61,061 nt of DNA, from the NCBI GenBank assembly GCA_030524345.1, contig JAUNGP010000011.1:1-61061 (forward strand), in the 5' to 3' direction. The stretch's first letter is position 1; every line of letters begins with the position of its first letter. The notes beneath the pieces are model-generated. The model saw only the letters and a list, made by a program, of their open reading frames with translations. It did no database searches and was not told where the DNA came from. Source of the DNA: Clostridia bacterium (GTDB lineage: Bacteria > Bacillota > Clostridia > TANB77 > CAG-465). Both the position numbers and the translations under genes were made by a program. Positions 43,670-53,041 of the stretch are shown piece by piece.

Positions 43670-45103
43670 TTAAACGTGCTTTATATCTGTATAATTTGCT
43701 ATTTCAAAATTTGTTGTACACAAATCATCTACACCCAAATCATGTACATCGTTATGCCCTGTAATTCTTGCAAAAGTTTTTAATTCTTCATTGCTGACAT
43801 TTAAGAAATTATACACTCTTTGACTGGCCTGTTCAATCTTTAACCTTTTCCTTAACTCTTCATCTTGTGTAGCAATTCCCATCGGACATTTTCCATTTTG
43901 ACAAACACGATATTGCTGACATGCTGCTGCCATCATTGCAGAAGAAGCAATTGCTATAGCGTCTGCTCCCATTGCGATTGCTTTAGCAAAATCAGACGAT
44001 ATTCTAAGTCCCCCAGTAATTACTAAATCAATATTTAAATGATGCTCTTTTAAATATTTTTTTGCACGGTACAAAGCAAAAATTGTTGGGATAGACGTAG
44101 CGTCTTTGATCACTTTTGGGCTTGCACCTGTTGCGCCTCCTCTTCCATCAATTGTAATGAAATCTGGTTTTGCAAATGCAATATACTCCAAATCTTTTTC
44201 GATATGTCCTGCAGCAATTTTAATACCAATTGGCCTTCCTTCTGAACGATTTCTTAATTCATCTACTATTCCTTTTAAATCTTCTTTTGTATTAATATTT
44301 TCAAACTTAGATGGACTAATAATGTCTTTTCCTACTTCTTTTTCTCTCACTTTTGCAATTTCTTCTGTTACCTTAGCGCCAGGCAAATGACCACCCATTC
44401 CTGGTTTTGTTCCTTGACCAATCTTAATTTCAATTGCGTCTGCTCGTTTTAAATTTTCATCCGTTACACTATATAAATTTGGTACATACTCAAAAATATA
44501 TTTATATGCCTCATGAATCTCTTCTGGAAGAATGCCTCCCTCACCACTACAAATGGCCGTTTTTGCCATAGCAGAGCCTTTAGATAATGCAATTTTTGTC
44601 TCTTTTGATAGTGCTCCAAAAGACATATGTGATATATATACAGGGCTTTCAAGTACCATAGGTTTCTTCGCATTTTTACCTATGATTGTTTCTGTTTTTA
44701 CTTCATCATGTTCCATTAAAGGACTAGGATTTAATTGTGCACCTAAAATTAAAATATCATTCCAAGAGATAACAGGTAGTTTTGTTCCCATGGGTTCAAT
44801 AATAGATTTGCCTGATACAGCCATTTCATGAATCACGTCCATAAGTGGCTCGTATTCACTTTTGGCTTTTGCAAACTCTTGAGGATAAGATATATCCTTT
44901 TTATCATCTGACTTTACAAAAGTTCTTTTTTGTTCCTGTATGTCCTCTCTTCCTTTTAATTCTTTTTCCTCCACTTTTTCAAATAAATTCTTAGGAGCAC
45001 CACAAGCAACACAACTCCATTCTTCTCCAAGTTCGTCAAACTTTTTTCCCATTTTTTCTTCATCATATTCATATCCACAAATAGGACACCTATAAATAGC
45101 CAT
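43670..45103 (-). CDS. Rubredoxin-glutamate synthase-like FMN protein
   Basis: A 477-residue fusion. Residues 1-45 are rubredoxin-like, with C6-x2-C9 (CPICGYEYDE) and C31-x2-C34 (CVACGAP). From about residue 80 a GltS FMN-binding domain follows: SHMSFGALSKETKIALSKG, GEGGILPEE, IKIGQGTKPGMGGHLPG, FITIDGRGGATGASP and GADAIAIASSAMMAAACQQY, with Cys residues (CQNGKCPMG) that fit a 3Fe-4S site. Such proteins accept electrons in anaerobes. The glutaminase and NADPH parts of full glutamate synthase are missing. Confidence 0.85.
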   Translation of the reverse strand: MAIYRCPICGYEYDEEKMGKKFDELGEEWSCVACGAPKNLFEKVEEKELKGREDIQEQKRTFVKSDDKKDISYPQEFAKAKSEYEPLMDVIHEMAVSGKSIIEPMGTKLPVISWNDILILGAQLNPSPLMEHDEVKTETIIGKNAKKPMVLESPVYISHMSFGALSKETKIALSKGSAMAKTAICSGEGGILPEEIHEAYKYIFEYVPNLYSVTDENLKRADAIEIKIGQGTKPGMGGHLPGAKVTEEIAKVREKEVGKDIISPSKFENINTKEDLKGIVDELRNRSEGRPIGIKIAAGHIEKDLEYIAFAKPDFITIDGRGGATGASPKVIKDATSIPTIFALYRAKKYLKEHHLNIDLVITGGLRISSDFAKAIAMGADAIAIASSAMMAAACQQYRVCQNGKCPMGIATQDEELRKRLKIEQASQRVYNFLNVSNEELKTFARITGHNDVHDLGVDDLCTTNFEIANYTDIKHV

Positions 45104-45455
45104 AATTTACCTCCAATATATTTTATTTGATTATATCATGAAATATTTATAATTCAATAGATCTTAATAAAATAGTAATAATTCCTATTTATAAAGAAAA
45201 CAAAAATATCAGCCTAGTATATATAATATTAGGCTGATTTAAAAATATGGGGCGAATCACGAGTTACGAACTTCGTTCTTGCAAAAGTATCAATTTTATG
45301 TATAAAAAAGCCTCAAGGCCTAGAAAGCTTTTGGGCATAACTTAATATAATTTTATTTGCAATTTAAAATTTGAACAAAATTGATATCATTAAAGTCATT
45401 TTATAATATTATAAATCTAATAAAATTAATATAAAATATTTTTGGAGGTAATGAT
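45104..45455. other. Intergenic region with one orphan hairpin
   Basis: No ORF is supported. TCAGCCTA/TAGGCTGA (45209-45216, 45230-45237) forms a hairpin between divergent genes, with no clear T tract. TTGGAGGT near 45443 is the ribosome site of the nitroreductase. 45241-45340 is less A+T-rich than its surroundings and contains small palindromes (ACGAA-C-TTCGT, GCCTCAAGGC); I see no known RNA family. Confidence 0.5.
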
Positions 45456-46007
45456 ATGAATTTCGATGAAATAGTTGGTAATAGACGTTCTGCTAGATCG
45501 TTTACAAATGATGCGGTTTCTGAAAAACAATTAGAAAAGATTTTATCTAGTGGAAGCCTTGCACCTTCTGCTAGAAATAGACAACCGTGGAAATTTTATA
45601 TTTTAAATGATGAACAAAAAAATGATATTATGAATATGCTTTTGGAATGGGATAAATTAAATCCTAAAGAAAGAACCAGTGTAAAAGGCTCAGCAGAGCA
45701 AATACGTACAGCGAACAAAATGATAATGATTTATAGTGATGGTTACAAATCTAAATCTAAAAATGAAAATTATAAAAAACCAGATTATATATCATTAGGT
45801 TGTGCTATAGAAAATATGAGCCTACAGGCTGTAAATTTAGGATTAGGAAGTTGTATTTTATGCGATACTTTATATATAGAAAAAGAAATTGATAAATATC
45901 TAGGAATTAAAGATTTTGAACAAATATGTGGATTTATTGTTGGTAATCCAATATATAACTATCCGCCAAAAGTAAAAAAAGATTTAAAAGATTTATTATT
46001 AAATTAA
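45456..46007 (+). CDS. Nitroreductase-family FMN protein
   Basis: A 183-residue flavoprotein: RRSARSF near the N terminus for FMN phosphate, APSARNRQPWKFYI, and SLGCAIENMSLQAVNLGLGS in the second half. It reduces nitro or quinone compounds with NAD(P)H in related proteins; the natural substrate is unknown. TGGAGGT sets the start. A 16-bp hairpin closes it. Confidence 0.88.
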   Translation: MNFDEIVGNRRSARSFTNDAVSEKQLEKILSSGSLAPSARNRQPWKFYILNDEQKNDIMNMLLEWDKLNPKERTSVKGSAEQIRTANKMIMIYSDGYKSKSKNENYKKPDYISLGCAIENMSLQAVNLGLGSCILCDTLYIEKEIDKYLGIKDFEQICGFIVGNPIYNYPPKVKKDLKDLLLN

Positions 46008-46009
46008 CA

Positions 46010-46047
46010 AACACAAAACAGATGGTATTTGCCATCTGTTTTGTGTT
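46010..46047. terminator. Bidirectional terminator
   Basis: Sixteen-bp stem AACACAAAACAGATGG/CCATCTGTTTTGTGTT with 6-base loop, between convergent genes. Confidence 0.9.
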
Positions 46048-46055
46048 ACGGAATA

Positions 46056-47039
46056 TTATTTTTTGTCGCATTCACACCTTGTTGCCCAGATTTCATCAAG
46101 TATCTTCTTGCGATAGGAAGGATTCCAGTTATGATAAAAGTCAACGTAGAACTTCATTAGCCGTTCTCTACAGTTATCACATGTTTTAGGATGTTGAATA
46201 ATACCTTTTGTAAAAGTATTTTCTCTGTTGCCCCACCATGCAATAGTAAACCTGTCCAAATATTCTTCAGGAATTTTATGAAGAAGTTCGATAAATTCCC
46301 AAGATGAAATTTGGTCATAAACACCAATATCTTGCCAATGTTTTAACATTGTATTCTTCTTAATGTTTATTGGAAACAATACTGCAATAGTTCCTTTAGG
46401 CATTTTTTCATAGATAAATTCAAGAGAGTCTAAGCAATCTTGAATTTGCTCCTTACGATTTAAAAACGGAGCTCCTAAAAGTACATTGATTTGAAGACCA
46501 ATTTTGTATCTTTCACATAGCTTAGTTACTTCAAGATACTTTTCAATATCTATATCTTTATTATAGATAGCTCTGACATCTTCATCAGCCGACTCAAATC
46601 CCATCTCAAACTGTATTTCTTGTTTCTCTCCAAGAATTCTTCTAATGACCTGAAGTTTCCTTTCTGTGATTGTATTATAATGAGTTTCCATTGTAATTAT
46701 AGGAATATTCCTATGGGATACAAAACGTAATATCTCAAGAAATAAATCATGGGGAATTTCCCTTTCAGAAAGAAAAGATCCATTTGCCTCGAGTTCCAAT
46801 TCAAATATATCAAACTCTTCAAGTCTTATTTTTTGAAGTTCTGGTTTAACCATTTCTAAAGTAAGATTATAGTCAAAGCCATAATTGCAAAAAGTACAAG
46901 CATTTTCGCATCCACAAGACATAAAAAGTAATTGATAAGTTTTATTTTCTACTCGATCAAGAGATACTACTGGTGTTCCTGCCCCGGTTTTGATATTTTT
47001 CCGCATTTTCCAGATTTCACGAGTTAAATATTCATTCAT
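46056..47039 (-). CDS. Radical SAM protein of unknown substrate
   Basis: A 327-residue radical SAM enzyme. The 4Fe-4S motif is C44-x3-C48-x2-C51 (CENACTFCNYG). FELELEANGSFLSEREIP, METHYNT and QFEMGFESADEDVRAIYNKD form the SAM-binding strands of the Elp3/MiaB-like TIM barrel. Extra cysteines occur at the C terminus (CDNCRERL and CECDKK), possibly a second metal site. The layout recalls tRNA- or archaeosine-type enzymes, but this is not certain. It shares no operon. Confidence 0.8.
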   Translation of the reverse strand: MNEYLTREIWKMRKNIKTGAGTPVVSLDRVENKTYQLLFMSCGCENACTFCNYGFDYNLTLEMVKPELQKIRLEEFDIFELELEANGSFLSEREIPHDLFLEILRFVSHRNIPIITMETHYNTITERKLQVIRRILGEKQEIQFEMGFESADEDVRAIYNKDIDIEKYLEVTKLCERYKIGLQINVLLGAPFLNRKEQIQDCLDSLEFIYEKMPKGTIAVLFPINIKKNTMLKHWQDIGVYDQISSWEFIELLHKIPEEYLDRFTIAWWGNRENTFTKGIIQHPKTCDNCRERLMKFYVDFYHNWNPSYRKKILDEIWATRCECDKK

Positions 47040-47151
47040 CTCATAACCTCCTAGTTAATCTAAATTAAGATAGTATTTTACATATTTATTGTATCTCTTT
47101 TAAAAATAAAATAGGTGACCTTTTTAATATTAAAAAAATCACTTAATCAAT

Positions 47152-47949
47152 TTATTTTATAGGTATATATAATCTTAACTTATTATTTGGTAGATATTCT
47201 TCAATATCTGGCAAATCTTCTAATTCATATTCAGAGTTTGGAATCATTGTTCTATATATTTTTTTACAAAATTCATATAAAGAAGTAGAATTTATATAAT
47301 CGCATTCAAATACTAAATAATTACTAGCTTTTAAATTTAATTCTATTGCATTTTCAAATTTTTCTGTAGATGCGATATAATATAAAGCTTCATCTATACT
47401 ACACGTTTTGTCATATGCAAGCAAGCCATATTCACTTTTACCTTTTATATCCTTATAATTATCTTTCCAAAATAGTGGTGCTTCATTATGGCAGTTCTTA
47501 ATTGTTGTTTTCATGGAAATAGCATATAAGTTAAATTCTATATCTTTTTCTATATGATAATGAAATTCATCTGTCACATCTTCATTTATTAACTCATATT
47601 GTGAAAAAAATTTTATATTATTTTTATTATTATTTATTTCACTTGGAAGAAAGCCCATCATAGATTTAAAAGCTCTAGAAAAAGCTTGTGAAGATTCATA
47701 ATTATATTTTATTGCAATGTCAATTATCTTTTCTTTCCCTCCAAGCAAATCTAGAGCAGACATACTTAATCTTCTTTTTCTTATATAATCAGCTAGGGTA
47801 TAATTAGTTACAAATAAAAATATTCTATGCATTGTATATTCGTTAACACCAAGTATTTGAGATAGTTTTTTATAACTAATTTCTTCACTAAGATTATTTT
47901 CTATATATGTAATTAAATCATTAAATCTTTTACTACTTTGTTTATTCAT
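47152..47949 (-). CDS. AraC-family regulator with GyrI-like effector domain
   Basis: A 265-residue protein: an N-terminal double HTH (ISYKKLSQILGVNEYTMHRI; IDIAIKYNYESSQAFSRAFK, then MGFLPSEI) and a C-terminal part (about 125-265) that fits GyrI-like small-molecule binding, as in SoxS/Rob-type multidrug regulators. It is transcribed alone; its targets may be the radical SAM gene downstream or unlinked genes (inference). Confidence 0.85.
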   Translation of the reverse strand: MNKQSSKRFNDLITYIENNLSEEISYKKLSQILGVNEYTMHRIFLFVTNYTLADYIRKRRLSMSALDLLGGKEKIIDIAIKYNYESSQAFSRAFKSMMGFLPSEINNNKNNIKFFSQYELINEDVTDEFHYHIEKDIEFNLYAISMKTTIKNCHNEAPLFWKDNYKDIKGKSEYGLLAYDKTCSIDEALYYIASTEKFENAIELNLKASNYLVFECDYINSTSLYEFCKKIYRTMIPNSEYELEDLPDIEEYLPNNKLRLYIPIK

Positions 47950-48113
47950 ATATTTTCCTCGATTTCTTATAAAACTAAATTTAGTATAGCACTTCTTTTA
48001 TGAAAACACAAATTAAATTATACTATCAAATAAAAATAACGCGACTTTGTTTTGTTCAGTTAAATTCATCTCCTTAATTTTATCATTGTTCATAATCTTT
48101 TCTTCCTCTCATT

Positions 48114-48320
48114 TTAATTTTTTCGGGGTATGGAGTGTGTAAACTCCATATTTAAATTTGTTCGGGAGTACAAATGCAGTGCTTGCTTACATAGTTCAAA
48201 TATTTCTTTTACAACTTGTATTTCAATTGGTTCTATTTCTAAATGTCCTGTTGTAGAATTTCTTGTATGAAAATTTATAAAAAGTTTTATTTTTTCATAT
48301 TTTTCCTCACGAAAACGCAA
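48114..48320 (-). CDS. Doubtful short ORF in decayed region
   Basis: A 68-codon frame from TTG with no good ribosome site. It reads FREEKYEKIKLFINFHTRNS, then EIEPIEIQVVKEIFELCKQA, plausible helical protein sequence that may be the tail of a broken gene. It belongs to no family I recognise. Much of 47950-48113 is non-coding. Confidence 0.3.
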   Translation of the reverse strand: MRFREEKYEKIKLFINFHTRNSTTGHLEIEPIEIQVVKEIFELCKQALHLYSRTNLNMEFTHSIPRKN

Positions 48321-48384
48321 AAAGTTTAGTGTAAAATTTAAAACTACTTCATAGGTTTCCTAACTAAATGGCGTTTTTGTAAGT

Positions 48385-48665
48385 CTAAATTTTTAATTTT
48401 ATGAGAATTTGCTTAAGTTCACTTAAGTTATACTTTTGATTATTTTCTTTAATGTAGAAGTTTTTACCACTTATTTCATTTACTTTATATTCTAGTATTG
48501 TAAGAGTAGTAAGGCATGTAACTCTATATTCTGTAAACTCTATGAATTGTAAATTTGTTTTGAGTAAGTGTTTAACTCTGCCATTTTTAGTTGTAAAAAT
48601 ACACCGATAATTTCTGATATCTCATTATTTGGCTCTAATTCTTGTATTACTTTAAATTCAAGCAT
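48385..48665 (-). pseudogene. Frameshifted small gene
   Basis: From ATG 48665 the minus strand reads MLEFKVIQELEPNNEISEII. Then, after a one-base shift near 48603, it reads IFTTKNGRVKHLLKTNLQFI and on to ELKQILIKLKI and a stop at 48385. Joined, it makes a coherent 93-residue protein with no known motif. Neither part alone has both start and stop. No clear ribosome site is seen. Confidence 0.5.
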
Positions 48666-48710
48666 AAAAAATGTTCTACTTTCTAGAAAGAGAACATTTT
48701 TGTCATATAT

Positions 48711-48751
48711 ACAAAAACAACTTACAAACCTTGAAAGTTTGTGAGTTGTTA
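48711..48751 (-). terminator. tRNA-Gly terminator
   Basis: AACAACTCACAAAC/GTTTGTAAGTTGTT with one mismatch, then TTTTTG on the minus strand, just past the tRNA 3' end. A second hairpin of AAAAATGTTCT arms follows at 48667-48702. Confidence 0.8.
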
Positions 48752-48756
48752 TAAAG

Positions 48757-48830
<74 letters not shown>

Positions 48831-48848
48831 ATTCAACTTACATTATCT

Positions 48849-48877
48849 ATTATATTCATTTTAATATCATTTGTCAA
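48849..48877 (-). promoter_or_regulatory. tRNA-Gly promoter
   Basis: Minus strand TTGACA (48872-48877), 17-bp spacer, TATAAT (48849-48854). Confidence 0.9.
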
Positions 48878-48991
48878 TAGTTTTTTTAAATTTTTTTAAA
48901 CTTATTTTATCGCTATATATTTTATGTAAATATATGTACTCTAATACTTATTTTTTAACACTTCATATCACAATTCTTTTTCATCATTTTA

Positions 48992-49021
48992 TTGCATTCT
49001 AGTTCTACTTAATGATATAAT
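48992..49021 (+). promoter_or_regulatory. HIT gene promoter
   Basis: TTGCAT (48992-48997), 18-bp spacer, TATAAT (49016-49021) with extended TG. Confidence 0.65.
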
Positions 49022-49042
49022 AGCCAAAAAGGAGATATGATT

Positions 49043-49570
49043 ATGAAAGATGAAAATTTGATAGGATATGCAAAAGAAGCTACAGACTTTTTAGGAAATC
49101 ATTCTAAATACGATTGCATGGGATGCTCTATGACAAAAGGAGAAATTGTTCCTCCTGGTGGATTCGTATATGAAACTGAATATTTTTTAGTTGGACAAGA
49201 TCCTGAAATTCCAATTGAAGGCTTCTTAGTCATCAATAGTAAAAGACATGTAAACTCTTTAACACAATTAAGTGATATAGAAAGACACCAATTAGTTGAA
49301 TTGCTAAATATTGGTATATCTGCTATTAAAAGTCTAAAAATCACAACTGAAGTTACTCTTGTCCAAGAAGAACGCTCTAAACATTTCCATGTTTGGATCT
49401 TTCCAAATCAACCATGGATGCTAAAAAAGTTTGGAAAAGGTGTCTCTTATTTAAGAGATATCAGTGCATATGCACAAGAAAATTCTAATAAAGAAGGTAT
49501 TTCAAATATTTTAAATTCTATAGAAAAAATAAGAAAATATTATAACGAGCATTTTAAGTGGAATATATGA
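49043..49570 (+). CDS. HIT-family nucleotide hydrolase/transferase
   Basis: A 175-residue histidine-triad-like protein. The active site reads KHFHVWIFP: two histidines of the HxHxH triad are kept and the third position is Trp-Ile, a deviation from the classic motif. The N-terminal CMGCSM may be a metal or redox pair. The role is likely in nucleotide or dinucleoside polyphosphate metabolism. ATG 49043 is favoured over 49037, which is too near AAAGGAGA. Nine bases separate it from the DUF523 gene. Confidence 0.75.
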   Translation: MKDENLIGYAKEATDFLGNHSKYDCMGCSMTKGEIVPPGGFVYETEYFLVGQDPEIPIEGFLVINSKRHVNSLTQLSDIERHQLVELLNIGISAIKSLKITTEVTLVQEERSKHFHVWIFPNQPWMLKKFGKGVSYLRDISAYAQENSNKEGISNILNSIEKIRKYYNEHFKWNI

Positions 49571-49579
49571 GGTGATATA

Positions 49580-50017
49580 TTGAAAAGCAAAAAGAAAATA
49601 TTAGTTAGTGCATGTCTTGCTGGAGTCAATTGTAAATATAACGGAAGAAATAATGAAAATTCCGAAGTTCTAAAATTATTGGAAAAGGAAGATGTCATAT
49701 TAGTATGTCCCGAACAACTTGGCGGCCTTCCTCCCCCTAGGCCATGTGCTGAAATTAAAGATAACAAAGTAATTACCAATGAGAACAGAGACGTAACATG
49801 TGAATATATGAAAGGTGCCAAGGAAACATTAAATATAGCCAAAAAGTACCATGTCAAAAAAGCAATATTAAAATCGAAAAGCCCATCTTGTGGTAAAGGT
49901 ACTATCTATGATGGAACTTTTAGTGGTAAACTGATCGATGGAAATGGTATTACCACTTCCCTACTTTTACAAAATCACATAGAAGTAATTAGCTCGGATG
50001 AATTCCAAATGAGCTAA
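49580..50017 (+). CDS. DUF523 cysteine-rich protein
   Basis: A 145-residue DUF523 protein: SACLAGVNCKYNGRNN at the N terminus, CPEQLGGLPPPRPCAE in the middle, and LKSKSPSCGKGTIYDG. The conserved cysteines suggest a metal or iron-sulfur site; the function is not known. The start is TTG with GAGGTGAT six bases upstream; no ATG competes. Co-transcribed with the HIT gene. Confidence 0.9.
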   Translation: MKSKKKILVSACLAGVNCKYNGRNNENSEVLKLLEKEDVILVCPEQLGGLPPPRPCAEIKDNKVITNENRDVTCEYMKGAKETLNIAKKYHVKKAILKSKSPSCGKGTIYDGTFSGKLIDGNGITTSLLLQNHIEVISSDEFQMS

Positions 50018-50063
50018 TTTTATGATATAATCTCCCTAGATTAAAATATAAGGAGGAATTATC

Positions 50064-50591
50064 ATGTATCTATTTCTGGTTCGGCATGGATTAACAGATG
50101 CTAATATTAATAACTTATTTAATGGTAGAAATGAAAGAGATTTAAATGAAACGGGTGTCAAACAAGCAGAAAAAATAGCCCCTATCATTCAAAGATTACC
50201 CATTGATATCATTATCTCTTCTCCATTAAAAAGAACGATTCACACCTCGGACATTTTAAATTTAAATCATCTTGACATATTATTAGATGATAGAATCATT
50301 GAAAGAGACTTTAAAGAGTTTACCTTAAAACCAATGACTCTTATTCAAGATATATCTAAGTTATACAGTTTAGATGATGGCGCTCAATTTTATGACATCG
50401 AATCTTTTCAATCATTATACGATAGAGTATCGGACTTTATAGCGGATATTAAGAAAAGATATTCTGACAAAAATATTTTAGTTGTTACTCATGGAGATCT
50501 CATTGTTGCATTTCAAAGATATTTTGAAGGAAAAAATCCTAACAATTATCCAGATAATTGTAAAATATTCAAATATGAAATATGCCTATAA
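50064..50591 (+). CDS. Histidine phosphatase family protein
   Basis: A 175-residue phosphoglycerate mutase-like phosphatase: LVRHGLTDAN with the phospho-accepting His, SSPLKRTIHTSDIL, the acid IIERDFKEF, and VVTHGD. The substrate is unknown; members include RNA-nucleotide and sugar phosphatases. AAGGAGG precedes the ATG. The stop codon lies inside its terminator hairpin. Confidence 0.88.
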   Translation: MYLFLVRHGLTDANINNLFNGRNERDLNETGVKQAEKIAPIIQRLPIDIIISSPLKRTIHTSDILNLNHLDILLDDRIIERDFKEFTLKPMTLIQDISKLYSLDDGAQFYDIESFQSLYDRVSDFIADIKKRYSDKNILVVTHGDLIVAFQRYFEGKNPNNYPDNCKIFKYEICL

Positions 50592-50610
50592 AATATAGGC
50601 ATATTTTTAT
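50580..50610 (+). terminator. Terminator overlapping a stop codon
   Basis: ATATGCCTATA/TATAGGCATAT with AAA loop (50580-50604), then TTTT; the stop codon of the phosphatase gene is in the stem. Confidence 0.85.
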
Positions 50611-50672
50611 ACCTTTATTTCTTTTATTATTTATAGTATAATGAATATAGTTTTTTAATAGGAGTGATAATC

Positions 50673-51239
50673 ATGAAGTATGAGATAGAAAGTATCAAAA
50701 AAGATTTAAAAGAAAGTTTATCTGAATTTCGATATGAACATAGTATTAAGGTAGCAAATGAAGCAAAAAAGCTTGCTAAGCACTATCATTATGACGAAGA
50801 AAAAGCATATGTTGCGGCACTTGTTCATGACATTGCCAAAGAATTTAGTGATGAAGAAAATAAGTTATGGATTGAAAAATATCATGTATCCTCTGAATAC
50901 TTACTTCCCGAATTTAAAAATATTGTGCATGCTGAAATTGGAGCTTTTGTTGTAAAAGAAAAATATCATTTTGATGATGAAATTTGTAACGCCGTAAGAT
51001 ACCACGCTATTGGTAAATTTCCAATGAGCTTACTTGACAAAATTATCTTTGTTGCTGACAAAATTGCAAGAGATATTAAAAATCCAATCATAGAAAAAGA
51101 AAAAGTTCTTGCTTATCAAGATCTTGATAAGGCGTTAGCATTATACTTAATAATGCAAAAAGAAAAATTAGAGAAAAAAGGACTAAAAATGCATCCTAAT
51201 TCAATTGAGCTTTTAAAGGTATTAACATCAGCTAAATAG
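50673..51239 (+). CDS. yqeK: YqeK-type HD hydrolase (symmetrical Ap4A hydrolase family)
   Basis: A 188-residue HD protein: RYEHSIKVANEAKKLAKHY, ALVHDIAKE with the HD pair, HAEIGAFVVKEKY and AVRYHAIG, the order typical of YqeK, which splits Ap4A to two ADP. It usually sits between nadD and rsfS; here it does not. GGAGTGAT sets ATG 50673; the in-frame GTG 50664 lies inside the site. Confidence 0.88.
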   Translation: MKYEIESIKKDLKESLSEFRYEHSIKVANEAKKLAKHYHYDEEKAYVAALVHDIAKEFSDEENKLWIEKYHVSSEYLLPEFKNIVHAEIGAFVVKEKYHFDDEICNAVRYHAIGKFPMSLLDKIIFVADKIARDIKNPIIEKEKVLAYQDLDKALALYLIMQKEKLEKKGLKMHPNSIELLKVLTSAK

Positions 51240-51365
51240 AAAGCTTAATATTCAACTTTTCTAAGATTATTTTTTAAGTATTGAAAAAATATAAATAACA
51301 TGATATAAAATATCAAACAGATATTTATTAATATCCTGCATCTAATTATAAGGAGGTCTAAAACT

Positions 51366-52010
51366 ATGGAAATAAATAGAGATTTAAAACATTACATTGA
51401 AGAAAATATCTTTCCTCAATATCAAAAAAATGACTTAGGACACAATTTGGAACATGTACAATATGTTATCAATAGAAGTTTTAAATTTGCAAAAACAGTT
51501 CCAGATATTCATTATGATATGGTTTATACAATTGCTGCCTATCATGATATTGGACACCATATAGACCCCAAAAGGCATGAAATTATTTCTGGGGAAATAA
51601 TGTTTCAAGATATCAACTTAAGAAAGTTCTTTTCTGAGGAAGAATTAAATATAATGAAAGAAGCAATTGAAGATCACCGCGCTTCTGCTGACTGTATTCC
51701 TAGAAGTATATATGGAAAAATTGTATCTACTGCTGATAGAAATAATACTATAGAAGCTTGCTTACGAAGATCCTATACTTATGGCAAAAAACTTTCTCCC
51801 AATGCAACCGATGAAGAATTATATGAGAGAGCATTTGAACATCTCAATCAAAAATTTGGAGATAATGGATATGCTAAATTTTTCTTTCAAGATGAGCAAT
51901 ATGAAAGCTTTTTAAAAGACATTAGATATTTATTGTCTGATAAGCAACAATTTTGTGATGCACAGAGATCTTATATAAATACATTAAAAAGTAAAGGAGA
52001 GATATCATAA
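51366..52010 (+). CDS. HD-domain protein, copy 1
   Basis: A 214-residue protein with GHNLEHVQYVINRSF, AAYHDIGHHID (HD), IEDHRASADCIPRSI and VSTADRNN, an HD phosphohydrolase-type metal centre. It matches the gene that follows and a decayed copy at 36.7-36.95 kb, so this is a local expanded family. The substrate is unknown; nucleotides are likely. AAGGAGG precedes the ATG, and it is one base before the next gene. Confidence 0.85.
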   Translation: MEINRDLKHYIEENIFPQYQKNDLGHNLEHVQYVINRSFKFAKTVPDIHYDMVYTIAAYHDIGHHIDPKRHEIISGEIMFQDINLRKFFSEEELNIMKEAIEDHRASADCIPRSIYGKIVSTADRNNTIEACLRRSYTYGKKLSPNATDEELYERAFEHLNQKFGDNGYAKFFFQDEQYESFLKDIRYLLSDKQQFCDAQRSYINTLKSKGEIS

Positions 52011-52011
52011 T

Positions 52012-52890
52012 ATGGAAAATATGAATCATGTAAAGCTAGTAAATGTCTTTCAGACTTTTAAAGATCAAAATCCCAGCATGTCCTTAGATGAATTATTATA
52101 TGCAGTTTATAAAGATGTCAAAAGCAGTGAAAATGAATTATTTGAAACTTTAAGATCCGAAATTTTAGAGGCAAATGGTATTAACGAATTTGAATATTAT
52201 ACCAAAGATGTTAATGAAGATTTAAAAAAGTATATTAAGAATGATATATTTCCTAAATATGATCTTAATGATAAAGGACATGGAATCATTCATATTATAG
52301 AAGTGATAAGAAGATCTTTTGCCTTAAATGATACATTAAAGCTTGGATTAGATAAAAATATGATATATGCAATTGCTTCTTACCACGATTTAGGAAAATA
52401 TATTAATAGCGATATTCATGAAAAAATAGCTGCCGATGTCTTTATAAATGATGCCAATATGAACAGATTCTTTACAAATCAGCAAAGGATAATCATAAAA
52501 GAGGCAATTGAGGATCACCGTTCCTCTAAAGAAGGAAACCCCAGAACAATTTATGGAGAGTTAATCTCCTCTGCTGATAGAAATACAAGAATTAAAATTG
52601 TCTTTATTAGAAGCTTCTTTGTTGCACACGAAAGAACTCCTGATATGATAATTGAAGATTATTTAGATTTTACTTTTCATAGATTATCTAAAAGATATAG
52701 TGAAGAAAATCCGGAAAATATGTTCCTAGAAGATGACATCTACAGAGCCTTTCTAAAAGACATTCGAGAACTATTAAAACATGAAACACAATTTAAAGAC
52801 AAATATTGTGAAATTAACCACATCACTTCTAGACAGCATAGAGTCTCAGAAGAACAAGGAGAAATCAATTATACAATTGGAAAATTCTAA
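52012..52890 (+). CDS. HD-domain protein, copy 2 with N-terminal extension
   Basis: A 292-residue protein. Residues about 70-265 are homologous to the previous gene: GHGIIHIIEVIRRSF, SYHDLGKYI (HD), IEDHRSSKEGNPRTI and ISSADRNT. The first 65 residues (helical, FQTFKDQNPSMSLDELLYAV) are extra and could be a partner-binding region. AAAGGAGAG lies 10 bases upstream. It likely acts with copy 1, perhaps as a heteromer (inference). Confidence 0.85.
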   Translation: MENMNHVKLVNVFQTFKDQNPSMSLDELLYAVYKDVKSSENELFETLRSEILEANGINEFEYYTKDVNEDLKKYIKNDIFPKYDLNDKGHGIIHIIEVIRRSFALNDTLKLGLDKNMIYAIASYHDLGKYINSDIHEKIAADVFINDANMNRFFTNQQRIIIKEAIEDHRSSKEGNPRTIYGELISSADRNTRIKIVFIRSFFVAHERTPDMIIEDYLDFTFHRLSKRYSEENPENMFLEDDIYRAFLKDIRELLKHETQFKDKYCEINHITSRQHRVSEEQGEINYTIGKF

Positions 52891-52909
52891 ATAACACATC
52901 AAACTTGTT

Positions 52910-52949
52910 AAAGCCCTACTTAAGTTGATACTTAAGTAGGGCTTTTAAT
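52910..52949 (+). terminator. Intrinsic terminator
   Basis: Fifteen-bp stem AAAGCCCTACTTAAG/CTTAAGTAGGGCTTT (52910-52945) then T; it closes the HD pair. Confidence 0.9.
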
Positions 52950-53041
52950 ACTACCATTCAATTAAAATCATTTCAAAATAACTATTCTTCAATCTTCTAA
53001 TGAATGTTATTTTCAATGGTAAAATTATTGATAAAATATGA

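Noticed and set aside
45241..45340. Riboswitch or T-box ahead of the nitroreductase
   Set aside because: Small palindromes exist but no specifier, terminator or known aptamer landmarks could be matched.
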